DNA of 64,000 nucleotides from Halocatena halophila (GCA_027563145.1 CP071307.1:780906-844905); one strand, 5' to 3'; positions 29,047 to 39,030 are shown, numbered from the stretch's first letter. Made by a program: numbers and translations. The notes: generated from the letters alone by a model not told the origin.

Positions 29047-29664
29047 TCACTGTGCCTCGATTTCGTGGAAAATTCCCAGAAACGTTCGTCTCGTACTGAC
29101 TGGGGACAACCCAGCTTGCGCGAGGAGTTTGAGCGGTTCTCGATTCCAGTGACAGCCCAATTGTTGTGCGTGTGCGTCCGCTCGGACGTCCTGAAACCAG
29201 GCGACCAATCGATTGTTACTCCGCCCGTGTTCTATCAGAAGGATGCGACCATCTGTTTTCACGACTCGCTGCATCTCACCGAGTGCGGCGATGGGATTTG
29301 GGAACGTACACAGTGTCAAGGTCGATACCACGGTGTCGAATTGCTCGTCGGGAAACGCAAGTGCTTCGGCGTCATTGAGCTGGAAATCGACTTCCAATCC
29401 TCGTTTCTCTGCTCTCTGTTTGGCGTGAGTCATCATCTCCGGACTCACGTCGACGGCTGTGAGTTCACATTCTGTCGGGTAGTACTGGAAGTTCGCGCCA
29501 GTTCCGCATGCAACCTCTAAAACCGCTCCGGATGCTTTCCCCACCTGCCGACGTCTGAGTCGCTTTAGGCCAATAAACTCCTGCACCCGCTCCATGAAGG
29601 CGTACTTGCTGGCGGAGTCATCGTATTTCTGCTTGATCTCCCTGGTCGTGTATTCGGTTCCCAT
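29047..29664 (-). CDS. Class I SAM-dependent methyltransferase
   Basis: A 205-residue protein. Motif I is AVLEVACGTGANFQYYP near residue 47, motif II is ELTAVDVSPEMMTHAK, followed by FQLNDAEALAFPDEQFDTVV and LTLCTFPNPIAALGEMQRVV. It fits the UbiE/COQ5-like Methyltransf_11 group. RILLIEHGRSNNRLVAWFQD and the W/C residues downstream resemble small-molecule or lipid methylases. The substrate is unknown. Confidence 0.88.
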   Translation of the reverse strand: MGTEYTTREIKQKYDDSASKYAFMERVQEFIGLKRLRRRQVGKASGAVLEVACGTGANFQYYPTECELTAVDVSPEMMTHAKQRAEKRGLEVDFQLNDAEALAFPDEQFDTVVSTLTLCTFPNPIAALGEMQRVVKTDGRILLIEHGRSNNRLVAWFQDVRADAHAQQLGCHWNREPLKLLAQAGLSPVSTRRTFLGIFHEIEAQ

Positions 29665-29796
29665 ACGCGTTCAAACGTTTCTCCGAGAGAAAACTTCAGT
29701 GCAAGGTATCTATGAGTGTTTAAATCCCTGATGAGACACAGTGGTAGGCGCACTAGTCTTTTGGAGTCTGCCCCCGAAAGTCAACGCATCCAGACC

Positions 29797-30162
29797 ATGA
29801 CCGAACCTATAACTGACCACAGTCGATCTGGGCTTCGCGTGATTCTTCTCCTCATTGCAGTCCTCCTGGCTCTGCCCATTTTTCTCATGATTTTCATGCT
29901 GCCGATGGGAATGATGGGCTGGGGTGGTGGTCCTGGCTCAGGGATGATACTGCCGCCGCTGTTAGGAATTGGCATGATGGTGGCGCTTTTTATTGTTCTC
30001 CTTGGGAGTGGATTTGTCCTGTATCGAGTAGTCACTCGTGGCTCACTCGATAGTACTGATCGTGCGCTTGAGGAGCTCCGTCTCGCGTATGCTCGCGGGG
30101 AACTTTCGCAGGAAGAATTCGAACAGCGCCGGAAGGATCTCGAACGGACAGAACACCCCTGA
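29797..30162 (+). CDS. SHOCT domain membrane protein
   Basis: A 121-residue protein starting MTEPITDHSRSGLRVI. Two hydrophobic segments lie at about residues 14-38 and 55-78. Between them is a glycine- and methionine-rich stretch (GMMGWGGGPGSGMILPP). The C-terminal SHOCT domain reads ALEELRLAYARGELSQEEFE, QRRKDL. SHOCT modules are short oligomerisation helices at the ends of membrane proteins in many prokaryotes. The 27 residues upstream in frame are excluded. Function unknown. Confidence 0.85.
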   Translation: MTEPITDHSRSGLRVILLLIAVLLALPIFLMIFMLPMGMMGWGGGPGSGMILPPLLGIGMMVALFIVLLGSGFVLYRVVTRGSLDSTDRALEELRLAYARGELSQEEFEQRRKDLERTEHP

Positions 30163-30327
30163 CGGTCAATTTTTGGCACCTGTGGACGAATTTTGGCTTC
30201 AATTTTCTGGAGATGCTTCAAGGCCACGGCTGGCGCACAGACCAGATCAGCAGTGATCTCCTTGGAGTCTCACGGCAGTGTCCGATAAACGACACAGCCC
30301 TGTTCTCGTCTCGCTTTGCCCGAACCT

Positions 30328-33300
30328 TTACCTTTCGTCAGTACCGATCAGTGCTGATCGTCGTTCCAAGAAGTGTTGACGTTTCGCTTCGTGGCCAGTT
30401 CGTTTTGCCAATTCAATTCCTTGTTCACACCATCTGATTGCCTCCCTGTAGGCCCCTTGTTGTTCATATCTACCAATATATTTAAATATTGTGTCCATCT
30501 CGTGAGATACAGTCCCATTTTCATCAAGGATCGAAATTGCAGCTTCGAAGTGGTTCTCAGCGGCTGCTTGATCACCACGTTTTTTGGCAATCCTTCCGAG
30601 TGTGGCCAATGTACGGGCTTTTCTACTGTAGAGACCGTCGTAACCAAGGTCTTGATATATTTTCAATTCCTTTTCATATGTTTCCGTAGCTCCTTTCAAA
30701 TCACCACGCTCTTCGGCGATACCTCCAAGAATACCTAATGCATTAGCCTCGCCATGACGGTTACCAACCGCTCGATAGATGGCTAGCATTTTCTCGAAAT
30801 ATCCCATGGCCGCCGCTTGATCTCCACGTCTTCTAGCTATCTCTCCAAGTTCACCGATATTTTTCAGCATTATTTTATCGTCTTCACCAATATCTTGCCA
30901 GAGTGAGTGAACTTCCGAGTGGTACCCCGAAGCGGCTGTTCGGTCACCACGTTCGGAAGCAAGATCTCTGAGATTTTTTAGACTTTGCTGTATACCACGC
31001 TGATTGCCTATCTCTCGCCTGATCCTGAGTGACTCCTTGAAAAATTTCTCGGCCGTTTCTACGTCGCCACGCTCTTCCGTAACCTCCCCGAGGTTGGTGA
31101 GATATTGAGCAATGGAATGGTGATCTTCTCTTTCTCTGGCGATCGTGAGTGCTCGCTGATGGTATCTGGTGGCGGACGCTTGGTCTCCATGCTTGCGGGC
31201 GACTTTCCCCAGGTTAGTAAGACAGTGGGCAATCCTGTTTTTATTACCCCTCTCTCGTTCGATGGAGAGTGCTCGTTCGTGGTAGCTGCGGGCAGCTTCG
31301 AGGTCAGTATCCGTACTGACGGGGATCTCACTGTCGTTGTATCTTCGTGCTCGCTTATAAGCAATAATTCCGAGATTGGTGAGACACCGAGCGATGCACC
31401 GTGGATGACTTTTTTGGCGTTCGATTTCGAGGATTTCTTTATGATATTCGTGAGCGATTTCCGGTTTCCACCGTTTGCAAAAGAGGATATCGAGATCGAT
31501 CAGGTTTCTACAGTAACTATCCGGCGAATTTACTGACCGTGACAGTGGCGGTTGATTCTCGTAGAACTCGCTGGCGGTCGCCAAATCCCCGCAGATCCAA
31601 GCGATTGCCAATTTACTGTCGAGCATTGACAACTGACTCTGCTGAGACGTTTCTAACTCTTTGTTCAATGTCTCGATCAGCTCCTCGATCCTATCGAGTT
31701 CTGCCTGTGCGTCAGCAAACGCTTCACGATAAAGATGGCCAAATCCACGTGAGATATGCCACTGTATTCTAGTGGCCCCGGAGCAGGAGTCAGGGAGACG
31801 AATGGAGCAGTTTTTCGGTGTTCCGTGTACTGCTCCGAGGTTGGGACATATCGTTCCAATGGCGGCAATTCGGCAGACGAAGTGCCTGGCAACTGTCTCG
31901 GAAGCCTTGATTTTAGTGTCAACTATCGGGTGATCCCTACGCGTCCACCGACAGTCATTCTCACGTCGGGGGTTTGTATCGATATATCGAAACAGAGCAT
32001 CGATACATCGTTCGAATCGATCGATTACGCTCTGTCTGTCTGCAGCCTCAAGCATTCGTTCGAGATAAAGCGCAGACCACAATGGATGAGGGATTTGCAG
32101 TCCTCCTCCCGTCGACTCGAGAATTAGTCCATCCAGGAAATCCAACGAACGTTCGATGGCTTGGTGATCGTGGTGACCGTCGGCCAGAGCGTACACGAAT
32201 GCAGTTTCGACCGGAAGTCTTGCTGCGTTCAGAACGTTGATCATCATCGTTACCGTCTGGAGGCAGCCGTCCTCTCTTGTGCATTGTTCGATGGCAGCGT
32301 AGACCTGATCGACATCGACGTGTACCGGCGAGTTGAAATCCGCAAAATTCGTTTCTGGCTCGATCAGTTGGTATGCCACCGGCAGAAATCCGTCAACGTT
32401 GCTCTCACAAACTTCTTGATACACCTGCTCACCAGTGAGCTCAAGCTTTGTCCCCGTGAGCTCCTGGTATTTGTCGAGTGCTCGTTGGCACTCCCGCTCG
32501 TCGAGTGTAGGCATTTCGACGGTTCCAAACTGGTGGCGTTGTCGCTTCCGTCCTGGGTGATTCATAACGTGTGTATTAGTGTCCCACTCACGTTCAGTGC
32601 TGGTAAGAAGGATCACGACGTTTCCCGCCTTATCTGCAGTATCGAGCATCTCAAACACCGTGTTGGCATCTCGCTTTGAGGTGCCCTCAATGACAATCAA
32701 TAGCTCAGTTCCAACAGAGTGAATGGCTTTGGTGAGCGTGTCTAGCTTCTCGGATAACGGTACGGGCTCATCACGATACAGTACTATACCCCGATCACGT
32801 TCGTTGTACCACTGACAAGCAACCTGTTTACAGACGGTGCCCTTTCCAGTACCATCCTCACCGAGCACCACCAGATTCTCACCTGCAGTGAGTCGCGCGA
32901 GTATCTCCTCAGCCACGATCCGACGGTCATCGTCGGCGTTCATCGCTTGGCGTTCCCGCAAAAGGGAATATCCTGCGTTAACCTCTGTGAGAGACCCCCC
33001 CGTCCGCCAGGCTGTTTCGGGAGGTTCTGGCGTGTGACGTTCGAAGTAGAGTGTATCGAGCTGGTCGAATCCAGCATGCCGCAAGGTGGACATTGCTTGT
33101 AGTCTTAATTCTCGTTGAATTACTTTCAGACGTTCACATAACTCATCCACAGCGGTACGCAATCCTGTGCCTGTTTCGGTGTCAAATACTGCTTCTAACT
33201 CAGTCCCAAGGACGTCATCGGCGAATGTACAAAGTGTCGTTTGATAGGCTTTAGTTACGGCAGCTTCAACCGTATCCCGCCAGTCCGGCGTAGTGTCGAA

Positions 33301-33633
33301 ATCCGTTACCATCTCTATCGCATCCGCAAATCGAACGATAGCCTCTCGTTCGTTCGCGAATTTTAGCGGTTGAGTATCGAATTTTTCGGCAGTCGCCGAC
33401 TGATCTATTTCAATATACTCGGCTGCCTCTGTGATGGTATCGGTATGGACTCGGTCGATATCTTCCTTGAGTTCGACTGTGAATTCAGTGGTCAATCCTT
33501 CGATCACCGTGGAAAATCGTTCGTCCGTCAGCGATTTTCCAATATTCTCGATATCGGTCCCCCCAGCGTTAGCCAATCCGCTTGCAATGAAATTTATGAC
33601 GATTGACTCTACCATTTGGATATGGTTACTCAT
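30328..33633 (-). CDS. STAND-like P-loop NTPase with C-terminal TPR repeats
   Basis: A 1101-residue cytoplasmic protein. Residues 1-230 are helical and unlike any domain I know (TVIEGLTTEFTVELKEDIDR, VIQRELRLQAMSTLRHAGFD). Residues 235-480 form a P-loop NTPase: Walker A LGEDGTGKGTV at 257-267, a Walker-B-like strand LLIVIEGTSK at 311-320 in which the usual acidic pair is E-G, and a sensor strand VVILLTSTEREW at 339-350. Winged-helix-like and helical parts follow. Residues about 760-1090 hold six or more TPR units with a RERGDxxxA core (NLGEVTEERGDVETAEKFFK, GILGGIAEERGDLKGATETY). This order is that of STAND proteins, where repeats sense a trigger and the NTPase oligomerises an N-terminal effector. 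Antiviral or signalling use is possible. No effector is recognised. Confidence 0.82.
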   Translation of the reverse strand: MSNHIQMVESIVINFIASGLANAGGTDIENIGKSLTDERFSTVIEGLTTEFTVELKEDIDRVHTDTITEAAEYIEIDQSATAEKFDTQPLKFANEREAIVRFADAIEMVTDFDTTPDWRDTVEAAVTKAYQTTLCTFADDVLGTELEAVFDTETGTGLRTAVDELCERLKVIQRELRLQAMSTLRHAGFDQLDTLYFERHTPEPPETAWRTGGSLTEVNAGYSLLRERQAMNADDDRRIVAEEILARLTAGENLVVLGEDGTGKGTVCKQVACQWYNERDRGIVLYRDEPVPLSEKLDTLTKAIHSVGTELLIVIEGTSKRDANTVFEMLDTADKAGNVVILLTSTEREWDTNTHVMNHPGRKRQRHQFGTVEMPTLDERECQRALDKYQELTGTKLELTGEQVYQEVCESNVDGFLPVAYQLIEPETNFADFNSPVHVDVDQVYAAIEQCTREDGCLQTVTMMINVLNAARLPVETAFVYALADGHHDHQAIERSLDFLDGLILESTGGGLQIPHPLWSALYLERMLEAADRQSVIDRFERCIDALFRYIDTNPRRENDCRWTRRDHPIVDTKIKASETVARHFVCRIAAIGTICPNLGAVHGTPKNCSIRLPDSCSGATRIQWHISRGFGHLYREAFADAQAELDRIEELIETLNKELETSQQSQLSMLDSKLAIAWICGDLATASEFYENQPPLSRSVNSPDSYCRNLIDLDILFCKRWKPEIAHEYHKEILEIERQKSHPRCIARCLTNLGIIAYKRARRYNDSEIPVSTDTDLEAARSYHERALSIERERGNKNRIAHCLTNLGKVARKHGDQASATRYHQRALTIAREREDHHSIAQYLTNLGEVTEERGDVETAEKFFKESLRIRREIGNQRGIQQSLKNLRDLASERGDRTAASGYHSEVHSLWQDIGEDDKIMLKNIGELGEIARRRGDQAAAMGYFEKMLAIYRAVGNRHGEANALGILGGIAEERGDLKGATETYEKELKIYQDLGYDGLYSRKARTLATLGRIAKKRGDQAAAENHFEAAISILDENGTVSHEMDTIFKYIGRYEQQGAYREAIRWCEQGIELAKRTGHEAKRQHFLERRSALIGTDER

Positions 33634-33953
33634 ACATTATATATGTGTGTTGCCGGACACTGCCGGAAATTGGTCTCACCGTGTGTATTATACATCTATC
33701 TTTCCGGGAATTAGGTCATTAAAAGACTCTCTTCTGGATGCGACTGATTGAAAGCACTCCCGAAACGTTTGGATGGATGTCAAAGTTGTAAATTACTGTG
33801 AGGGATAAATCATCCATCTACGGTTGAAATTACTATTCCGGCATCGAAAGATCTCGTAATGAGGCTCTCTGATCAATCGACGAGGAAGTTATCCTGTTCA
33901 TTCATCAGCCTATGAACAATCCATGTGGAGAGGTCCTGATCGAATGGAGTACG
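33634..33953. other. Non-coding spacer
   Basis: 320 AT-rich bases between two minus-strand genes. No gene is seen. The TATATATG-like stretch at 33636-33645 sits directly upstream of the STAND gene start and may be its TATA box region. Confidence 0.35.
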
Positions 33954-35801
33954 CTACTGTGTGGGTGGTATATCGACAATACCGATTGTCCACAGATCCT
34001 CGGTCGATTCTTGTGCCCTGACACCATCAACCGCACAGCGCCAGCCTTTCTCTGGCCCTCGCCACCATGGGTCGAACGTGTGCATCCCATTGTTCGCCCA
34101 ACCGGAGCCAAATTCATGCAAAACGGGTGACCCTGGCACCTCTGTATCAGCGTACGTGGTCGGAGATAGCTCGGTCACCTCATAACAACGGATGGCGTCG
34201 CCGTAGTTTTCGACGCAGTCCTGGAAGTAGAGATACAGTCGACCGTCGATAACGATTGGTCTGCCACCCTGTCGACCCGCGCGTAGTCGATTGGTCACGA
34301 CAGGATTCTGCTCGTGAGGTGTCCACCCCTCGCGTTCGAGGTCGGTGGAATGATACACCATTACGTTATCGTATCCCCTGTCAGTGAACAGCCACCACCG
34401 CCCGTTGTACCGAACGAACGTCGGATCGTGCGCGTAGTACCCGTCTTCGATCGCGTTTCCAATGTGGGTCCATTTAGTGGGGAAATCCTGGGCTTTGTAT
34501 AGCTCCACTCTCCGTCCGGTCGGTGGGCACATATAGTATTCCCCGTGATATTTCCAGACGAGAGGGAAGGACGTGTGGTATTGCTTTGTGAGGACGACTT
34601 GATTGTACGTCCAGTGGAGTCCATCCGGACTGGTAGCGTGTCCGATTGGTGCATCTGGGTTCCGATTTTCGTTGAGGATTTCGAAGAACATGTGCCACGT
34701 TCCATCCTCAACGAACAGGAACGGATCAGCAACGTAGTCCACATCACCGTAATCGGTCACATCGCTCGCTCGCAACACAGGTGTCGCAGCCGATGGATGG
34801 AAGTTGCTTCCCGTCGGTGGGCTTACAGAGTTCGGTGCGTGTGGGGTTTTCGGAATTGTTTCACCTGAGTGTGGTGAGGTAGTGCTGGTTTTGGCCTCAA
34901 GGATCAGGTATCCCACCTGTTCGGTCCCGTGGTACATCTCATCATCTTTACTCCGTTCTTCTTCGACCATCACCTTGACGCTAGATGTCGATAGATTTTG
35001 GTGGCGGAGACCGGCAGTATCAGGTCCATTGAACGATTGCATCGCAGCGAGGAGAACGGGGTTTGTGTACGTGTTTTCGAAGGGGAGATGACTCCATTGG
35101 TTATTGAGGTTCATTAGGCCGGCTTCGAACGTCATCCCGTTCAGGGTACCAGTACCAGGCTCGATAGCAACGTAGCCGAGAGATTCCGTTCGGTGAGTCG
35201 GCCAGCGTCCTTCTTCTTCCTGCAATCTCACTGCAAACCCATCAGTCGTAACGTCAGAGACTCGAGTGACGATTGCGTGATACCCCTGGACGGTTTCAGC
35301 CTGACAGAATACTAGTGGTGCTGTATCGAACGTCTGATCGAACGAAACTGACGACCACGTATGGTCAGTTACTGTCCGTCCGACTTCGACAGCGCTACCA
35401 CCATCAAGATCGTACGTCCCGGGCTCGATTGCTAAACTGCCCACCGTTTCGTCATAATGAACTCCATTTAGATATCGCCACTCCTCGATGCGAGCATCGA
35501 ACTGATCACTGGAGACGCTTCGCAGTCGGATGTGACATGGATTATTACCGTTATACGATGGTGCCATGGCGATTACGACTGGCGAATCGTACTGATTCTC
35601 TAGTTCGTAGGTTTGCCATGGATCGTCAACCGTTATCGGACGCGCTGTGGCCCCACCTGCGCTCGTTGAACCGGTGCGCTGAGTAGTAGTAGAACTTGTT
35701 TGTGCTTTCGCTCCACCGACTCCAGCTAGTATTCCTGTGGTTCCGATGGTTTTGAGAATGGAACGTCTTCCGATTGATGAATCAATATGATTATCTTTCA
35801 T
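33954..35801 (-). CDS. Tat-secreted protein: two beta repeats plus GH43-like propeller
   Basis: A 615-residue protein. A Tat signal lies at residues 10-33 (SIGRRSILKTIGTTGILAGV), then a T/S/Q-rich linker. Residues ~60-310 hold two and a half copies of a beta module with the pattern SPVVIAMAPSYNG ... CHIRLRSVSSDQFDARIEEW and PLVFCQAETVQGYHAIVTRV ... FAVRLQEEEGRW. It looks lectin-like (H-type) and occurs in other haloarchaeal surface proteins. Residues ~340-615 form a five-bladed beta-propeller of the GH43/glucosyltransferase-like group: DYVADPFLFVEDGTWHMFFE, IGHATSPDGLHW, FPLVWKYHGEYYMCPPTG, HDPTFVRYNGRWWLFTDRG. It probably binds or trims surface or environmental glycans. The activity is not certain, since the propeller family includes inactive and transferase-linked members. 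Confidence 0.8.
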   Translation of the reverse strand: MKDNHIDSSIGRRSILKTIGTTGILAGVGGAKAQTSSTTTQRTGSTSAGGATARPITVDDPWQTYELENQYDSPVVIAMAPSYNGNNPCHIRLRSVSSDQFDARIEEWRYLNGVHYDETVGSLAIEPGTYDLDGGSAVEVGRTVTDHTWSSVSFDQTFDTAPLVFCQAETVQGYHAIVTRVSDVTTDGFAVRLQEEEGRWPTHRTESLGYVAIEPGTGTLNGMTFEAGLMNLNNQWSHLPFENTYTNPVLLAAMQSFNGPDTAGLRHQNLSTSSVKVMVEEERSKDDEMYHGTEQVGYLILEAKTSTTSPHSGETIPKTPHAPNSVSPPTGSNFHPSAATPVLRASDVTDYGDVDYVADPFLFVEDGTWHMFFEILNENRNPDAPIGHATSPDGLHWTYNQVVLTKQYHTSFPLVWKYHGEYYMCPPTGRRVELYKAQDFPTKWTHIGNAIEDGYYAHDPTFVRYNGRWWLFTDRGYDNVMVYHSTDLEREGWTPHEQNPVVTNRLRAGRQGGRPIVIDGRLYLYFQDCVENYGDAIRCYEVTELSPTTYADTEVPGSPVLHEFGSGWANNGMHTFDPWWRGPEKGWRCAVDGVRAQESTEDLWTIGIVDIPPTQ

Positions 35802-36226
35802 AATTATGAACTGTTATGATTTATTTATACTTCCTGTAGGGAATTGCTCGGAGGATCTCAAAGTCGACCTACTATGTTGGACCAATCCCATACGTAGAAA
35901 TACTTTTTGAGGAGAATTAACATTAAGCTGTTGGTTATGGCACGGTTGATTACCAATTTAATTCTTATACATTCTAATTGGATATTATTTGAATGTCTGT
36001 TTCTCAGATCAAAGAAAACTGTCAGTGTGTCTGAATGATCTTGCGCACTTTCTTCAGACAGCAGTGTTATGGAAGCTTATCGGTTGTTGGTTACGACGAT
36101 ATGGATTGATTCCATCTGTGTAGGCGTCTCCGAACGTAGCGGTGTGGAAACTACTCTCTGCGTGTATTCTTGCTGGGTGAAGGTAACACCCCCTAGTTTT
36201 TCGCTCAATTTGGCTACCAGGCACTA
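35802..36226. other. Non-coding spacer
   Basis: About 425 AT-rich bases between divergent genes. I see no gene. AT-rich boxes near 35820 could start the secreted protein transcript, and none is clear for the peptidase relic. Confidence 0.35.
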
Positions 36227-36891
36227 ATGTCGTCAATAGTTACAATTGGCGGTGGCGAAATAGCTGCTGCGGAGACGAGAGCGACCGATACCCAGATTGT
36301 GGATTCTGTTACTGCGTCTACACCAACGGCGCTATTCCTTCCGACGGCAAGCCGTGACGCTGAAGGTTATTGTGATTCTTTTCTGGAATATTACGGTGAG
36401 AAATTTCTGGTGCTGATCTGGTCTATGTTGGTGGCGGGGACACGAGATTTATGCTTGATGAGTGGCGGAGAAATGAGGCTGTGCCTCCGTTACGACGGGC
36501 TTGGGAAGAGGGGACGCTGCTTACGGGGTTATCAACCGGAGCTCTCTGTTGGGCTGGGTGTGGATCTGGTACTGCCATCACCGTTGGTGGCGTCGACTAC
36601 GAACCAGTTAACGGAGTAAAATTTATAGACGGACTTCAGCTGCTCGTTCATGCTATACCGGATAGTCGCGCTGCGTTCGGCGAATATCTGGTTCGTTGTG
36701 GAGAATCTGGGATTGCTCTAGAGAACAATACAGCACTAGAAATAACGGATGGCCAGTGGCGAATACTCACTGCATCCCCCACTGTTTATGCCCATCAATT
36801 GACGTCTGAAAACCGTGGTTACACTATAGACCAACTCCCACAAGACGGCACGTTCCGTCCCCTCCCGGAATTCACTAACTGTACCACATGA
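36227..36891 (+). pseudogene. Broken peptidase E / S51 family gene
   Basis: The first frame (36227-36395) reads IVTIGGGEIAAAETRATDTQ, then ALFLPTASRDAEGYCDSFLE, the N-terminus of S51 dipeptidase-like proteins. After YYGEKF about 30 codons appear lost. The match resumes in another frame from about 36412: ADLVYVGGGDTRFMLDEWRR, then LTGLSTGALCW carrying the nucleophile serine of the GxSxGA motif, and on to 36891 with GLQLLVHAIPDS and ALEITDGQWRILTA. One deletion with a frameshift therefore inactivates the gene. Intact members cleave Asp-X dipeptides or cyanophycin-type peptides. Confidence 0.85.
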
Positions 36892-36984
36892 TTATCTTCT
36901 TTAGAGAAGATCCCTGAAATCTGCGAGCACATCGAATTGCTGGATAAAAACAGCGAAACTGCCCATCAGGTCAGAGCAGTGGAA

Positions 36985-37779
36985 TCAGGAAAGGCCGCCT
37001 GTCGCGAGGAGGTCGTGACTGGTGATCCACCGTGCATCGTCACTGACAAGAAACGCGACAACATCGGCGATGTCTTCGGGGTGACCTGGCCGATCTAGTG
37101 GTGTTTGTTGGACGAGTGTATCGATCGCCGCATCATCGATCACGACGCCATCAGTGTCCGTCAGCCCTGGAGAGATCGAATTGACGCGGATATCTCGATC
37201 ACCGAGTTCAGCAGCGAGTGCTGACACCAGCTGCTCGCCGGCAGCCTTACTTGCGTTGTATGGCCCTCCCTCGGGTCCACGCATGTTGGTTCCGCTCGTT
37301 GAGAAATTAACGATCCGCCCGCCAGTAGTGATGCGATTGGCAGCTTCTCGCAGGATGAAAAACGTCCCCTTGGCATGGACGTCGAACATGCGGTCAAATT
37401 CCGCTTCGGTGAACTCTGCGAGTGGCTTGTAGATGGTTGGGGGCGCAGCAGCGTTAACGACGATATCGACTGATCCGAATTCGCGTTCAGCTGCCTCAAA
37501 CAACCGCTTGACATCGCCTTCCTTGCGTATATCTCCCTGTACGATGATGGCATCACCGTCGATAGTTTCGATAGAGTTGCGGACGGCCATCGCTGCCTCC
37601 TCGTTGGAGTGGTAGTTGATGATGACTGTAGCACCGTCAGCGGCGAGCCGTTCGGCAGTCGCACGACCGATCCCCCGTGAGGCTCCGGTGATGATGGCTA
37701 CGTCTCCATCAAGATGGTCTGGGCTCGTTGATTGTGAGCTATTATTCACGTTCGGTTGGTTTTCGTTGCTTTCGGTCAT
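36985..37779 (-). CDS. SDR family NAD(P)-dependent oxidoreductase
   Basis: A 264-residue protein of classical SDR length, with a 20-residue polar N-terminal extension rich in N and S. The cofactor motif is IITGASRGIGRATAERLAAD. VVNAAAPP replaces the usual NNAG. The catalytic serine lies in IVNFSTSGTNMRG and the YxxxK pair in PYNASKAAGEQLV. The C-terminal VNSISPGLTDTDG and RPGHPEDIADVVAFLVSDDA are conserved. Arginine at the glycine-rich loop favours NADP. The substrate is unknown. It could be a 3-oxoacyl or sugar alcohol dehydrogenase. No operon partner. Confidence 0.93.
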   Translation of the reverse strand: MTESNENQPNVNNSSQSTSPDHLDGDVAIITGASRGIGRATAERLAADGATVIINYHSNEEAAMAVRNSIETIDGDAIIVQGDIRKEGDVKRLFEAAEREFGSVDIVVNAAAPPTIYKPLAEFTEAEFDRMFDVHAKGTFFILREAANRITTGGRIVNFSTSGTNMRGPEGGPYNASKAAGEQLVSALAAELGDRDIRVNSISPGLTDTDGVVIDDAAIDTLVQQTPLDRPGHPEDIADVVAFLVSDDARWITSHDLLATGGLS

Positions 37780-38265
37780 ATGGTATCCAGTAAAACGGGG
37801 TTTTGATTTTGCATCGATTCAACGATTGGCCTGTCAGGGCATATTGCGGGGCAATCCTGTGCCCACCGGAGAGGTGTTTTACTCACACAGAACAGTCTGG
37901 GACACCGGATAATATATCATCGTTCGGCTCTCACCGAATTTATTTGGCAGTACAAATAGCCAGTGCTGTTTGTGAAGGTTCCGTGCTCGTCCGCCGCATC
38001 GAATGGGAAATAACCGATATCTACCTTAATCCAGTGTATACAGCTGGCTTTCTCGAGATATCGATCGCGATCGGCCATCGTAACCACGGCGTCATATAGA
38101 TCGACTGGGTCTGGCAGCAATCGGTGCCGTGTCAATTGCACCCTTGAGGACGCTACGCATCTATTTGGACCGAAGACTGCAGAAACGGATCTCGACCGAA
38201 ATTGTTGATATTTCTCAATCTATTCTACTGGGTGAAATAGCATTTAAAAATGCAGGGTCTCAGAC
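37780..38265. other. Non-coding spacer
   Basis: 485 bases. A 74-residue minus-strand frame (37917-38141, MQLTRHRLLPDPVDLYDAVV) has no family match that I can see and is not called. Both edges are AT-rich. Confidence 0.35.
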
Positions 38266-39030
38266 TCACGTACCATCCTCGTTTCCTTCTGTCTGAGAAT
38301 GTGTCGGGTTGTGTGTGCCTGGCCCAACTCTTGACCGCTGCCAGGCTATCCAGCCGATTCCGATCTGCCACGCACTGGCGAGCAATGTTGCTGGGAAGAC
38401 CATCCAAAACTGAACGCTGGGCATCTGGACAAAAACCAAGAGACCGATGGTTCCCCAACCTGCTCCACCGACGATACCCATCCAGCAGAGCCACCGTGGA
38501 TACTCCCGGGACGCGAGTGTAGCACCTGCCAACGTTCCGATGGCCAGCCCGTACAACGTCTGAAAAGTGAACGATGTCCCGCCCATGATCGTGAGCACGA
38601 GATCTGCCTGTGCAACGGCTGTTTCTTGTGTCACCGGATCGGTGGCTGCCTCCCAGTTTTCGACCAGCGCAGAGAGTACGAAGCCATCGATCGCGAAATC
38701 GACACCATGTACGGCAGAAGCGACGATCACAAAGACCGATCCAAGCTTTCCAACTGCAGCAGCCACGGGATCGGCAATCGTCTGCATTATCAGTACCAGG
38801 CCGCCGGCTCCGACCAGTATCGCAATGATTGTGAGAATGTGAATCGGTCTCCAAAATACAGGATTGATATGCTCCATCGCTGCTTGGCCGGTTCCGGGCA
38901 GGTCTCCGTGGACGATATTTAATACCAGCACTGCAAGAGTGCTACTCAGAACCAATCCGCCGCCGATAGACAGATGAGCGTTTCGGTGCGGCGATGATTC
39001 GGTGGGATCTGTGTCTGCGGTCTGGTTCAT
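38266..39030 (-). CDS. Multi-pass membrane protein
   Basis: A 254-residue protein with a charged N-terminus and about seven hydrophobic segments, around residues 24-42, 58-80, 92-112, 145-165, 170-185, 190-208 and 214-230. Conserved-looking positions are HGVDFAIDGFVL and PRWLCWMGIVGGAGWGTIGL, the latter with a pattern seen in DUF4386-like proteins. The polar tail is rich in H, T and N. No enzyme motif. Function unknown. Confidence 0.75.
   Translation of the reverse strand: MNQTADTDPTESSPHRNAHLSIGGGLVLSSTLAVLVLNIVHGDLPGTGQAAMEHINPVFWRPIHILTIIAILVGAGGLVLIMQTIADPVAAAVGKLGSVFVIVASAVHGVDFAIDGFVLSALVENWEAATDPVTQETAVAQADLVLTIMGGTSFTFQTLYGLAIGTLAGATLASREYPRWLCWMGIVGGAGWGTIGLLVFVQMPSVQFWMVFPATLLASAWQIGIGWIAWQRSRVGPGTHNPTHSQTEGNEDGT

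Noticed and set aside
37917..38141. 74-residue minus-strand frame
   Set aside because: No similarity, no upstream signal, and a composition not clearly different from chance.
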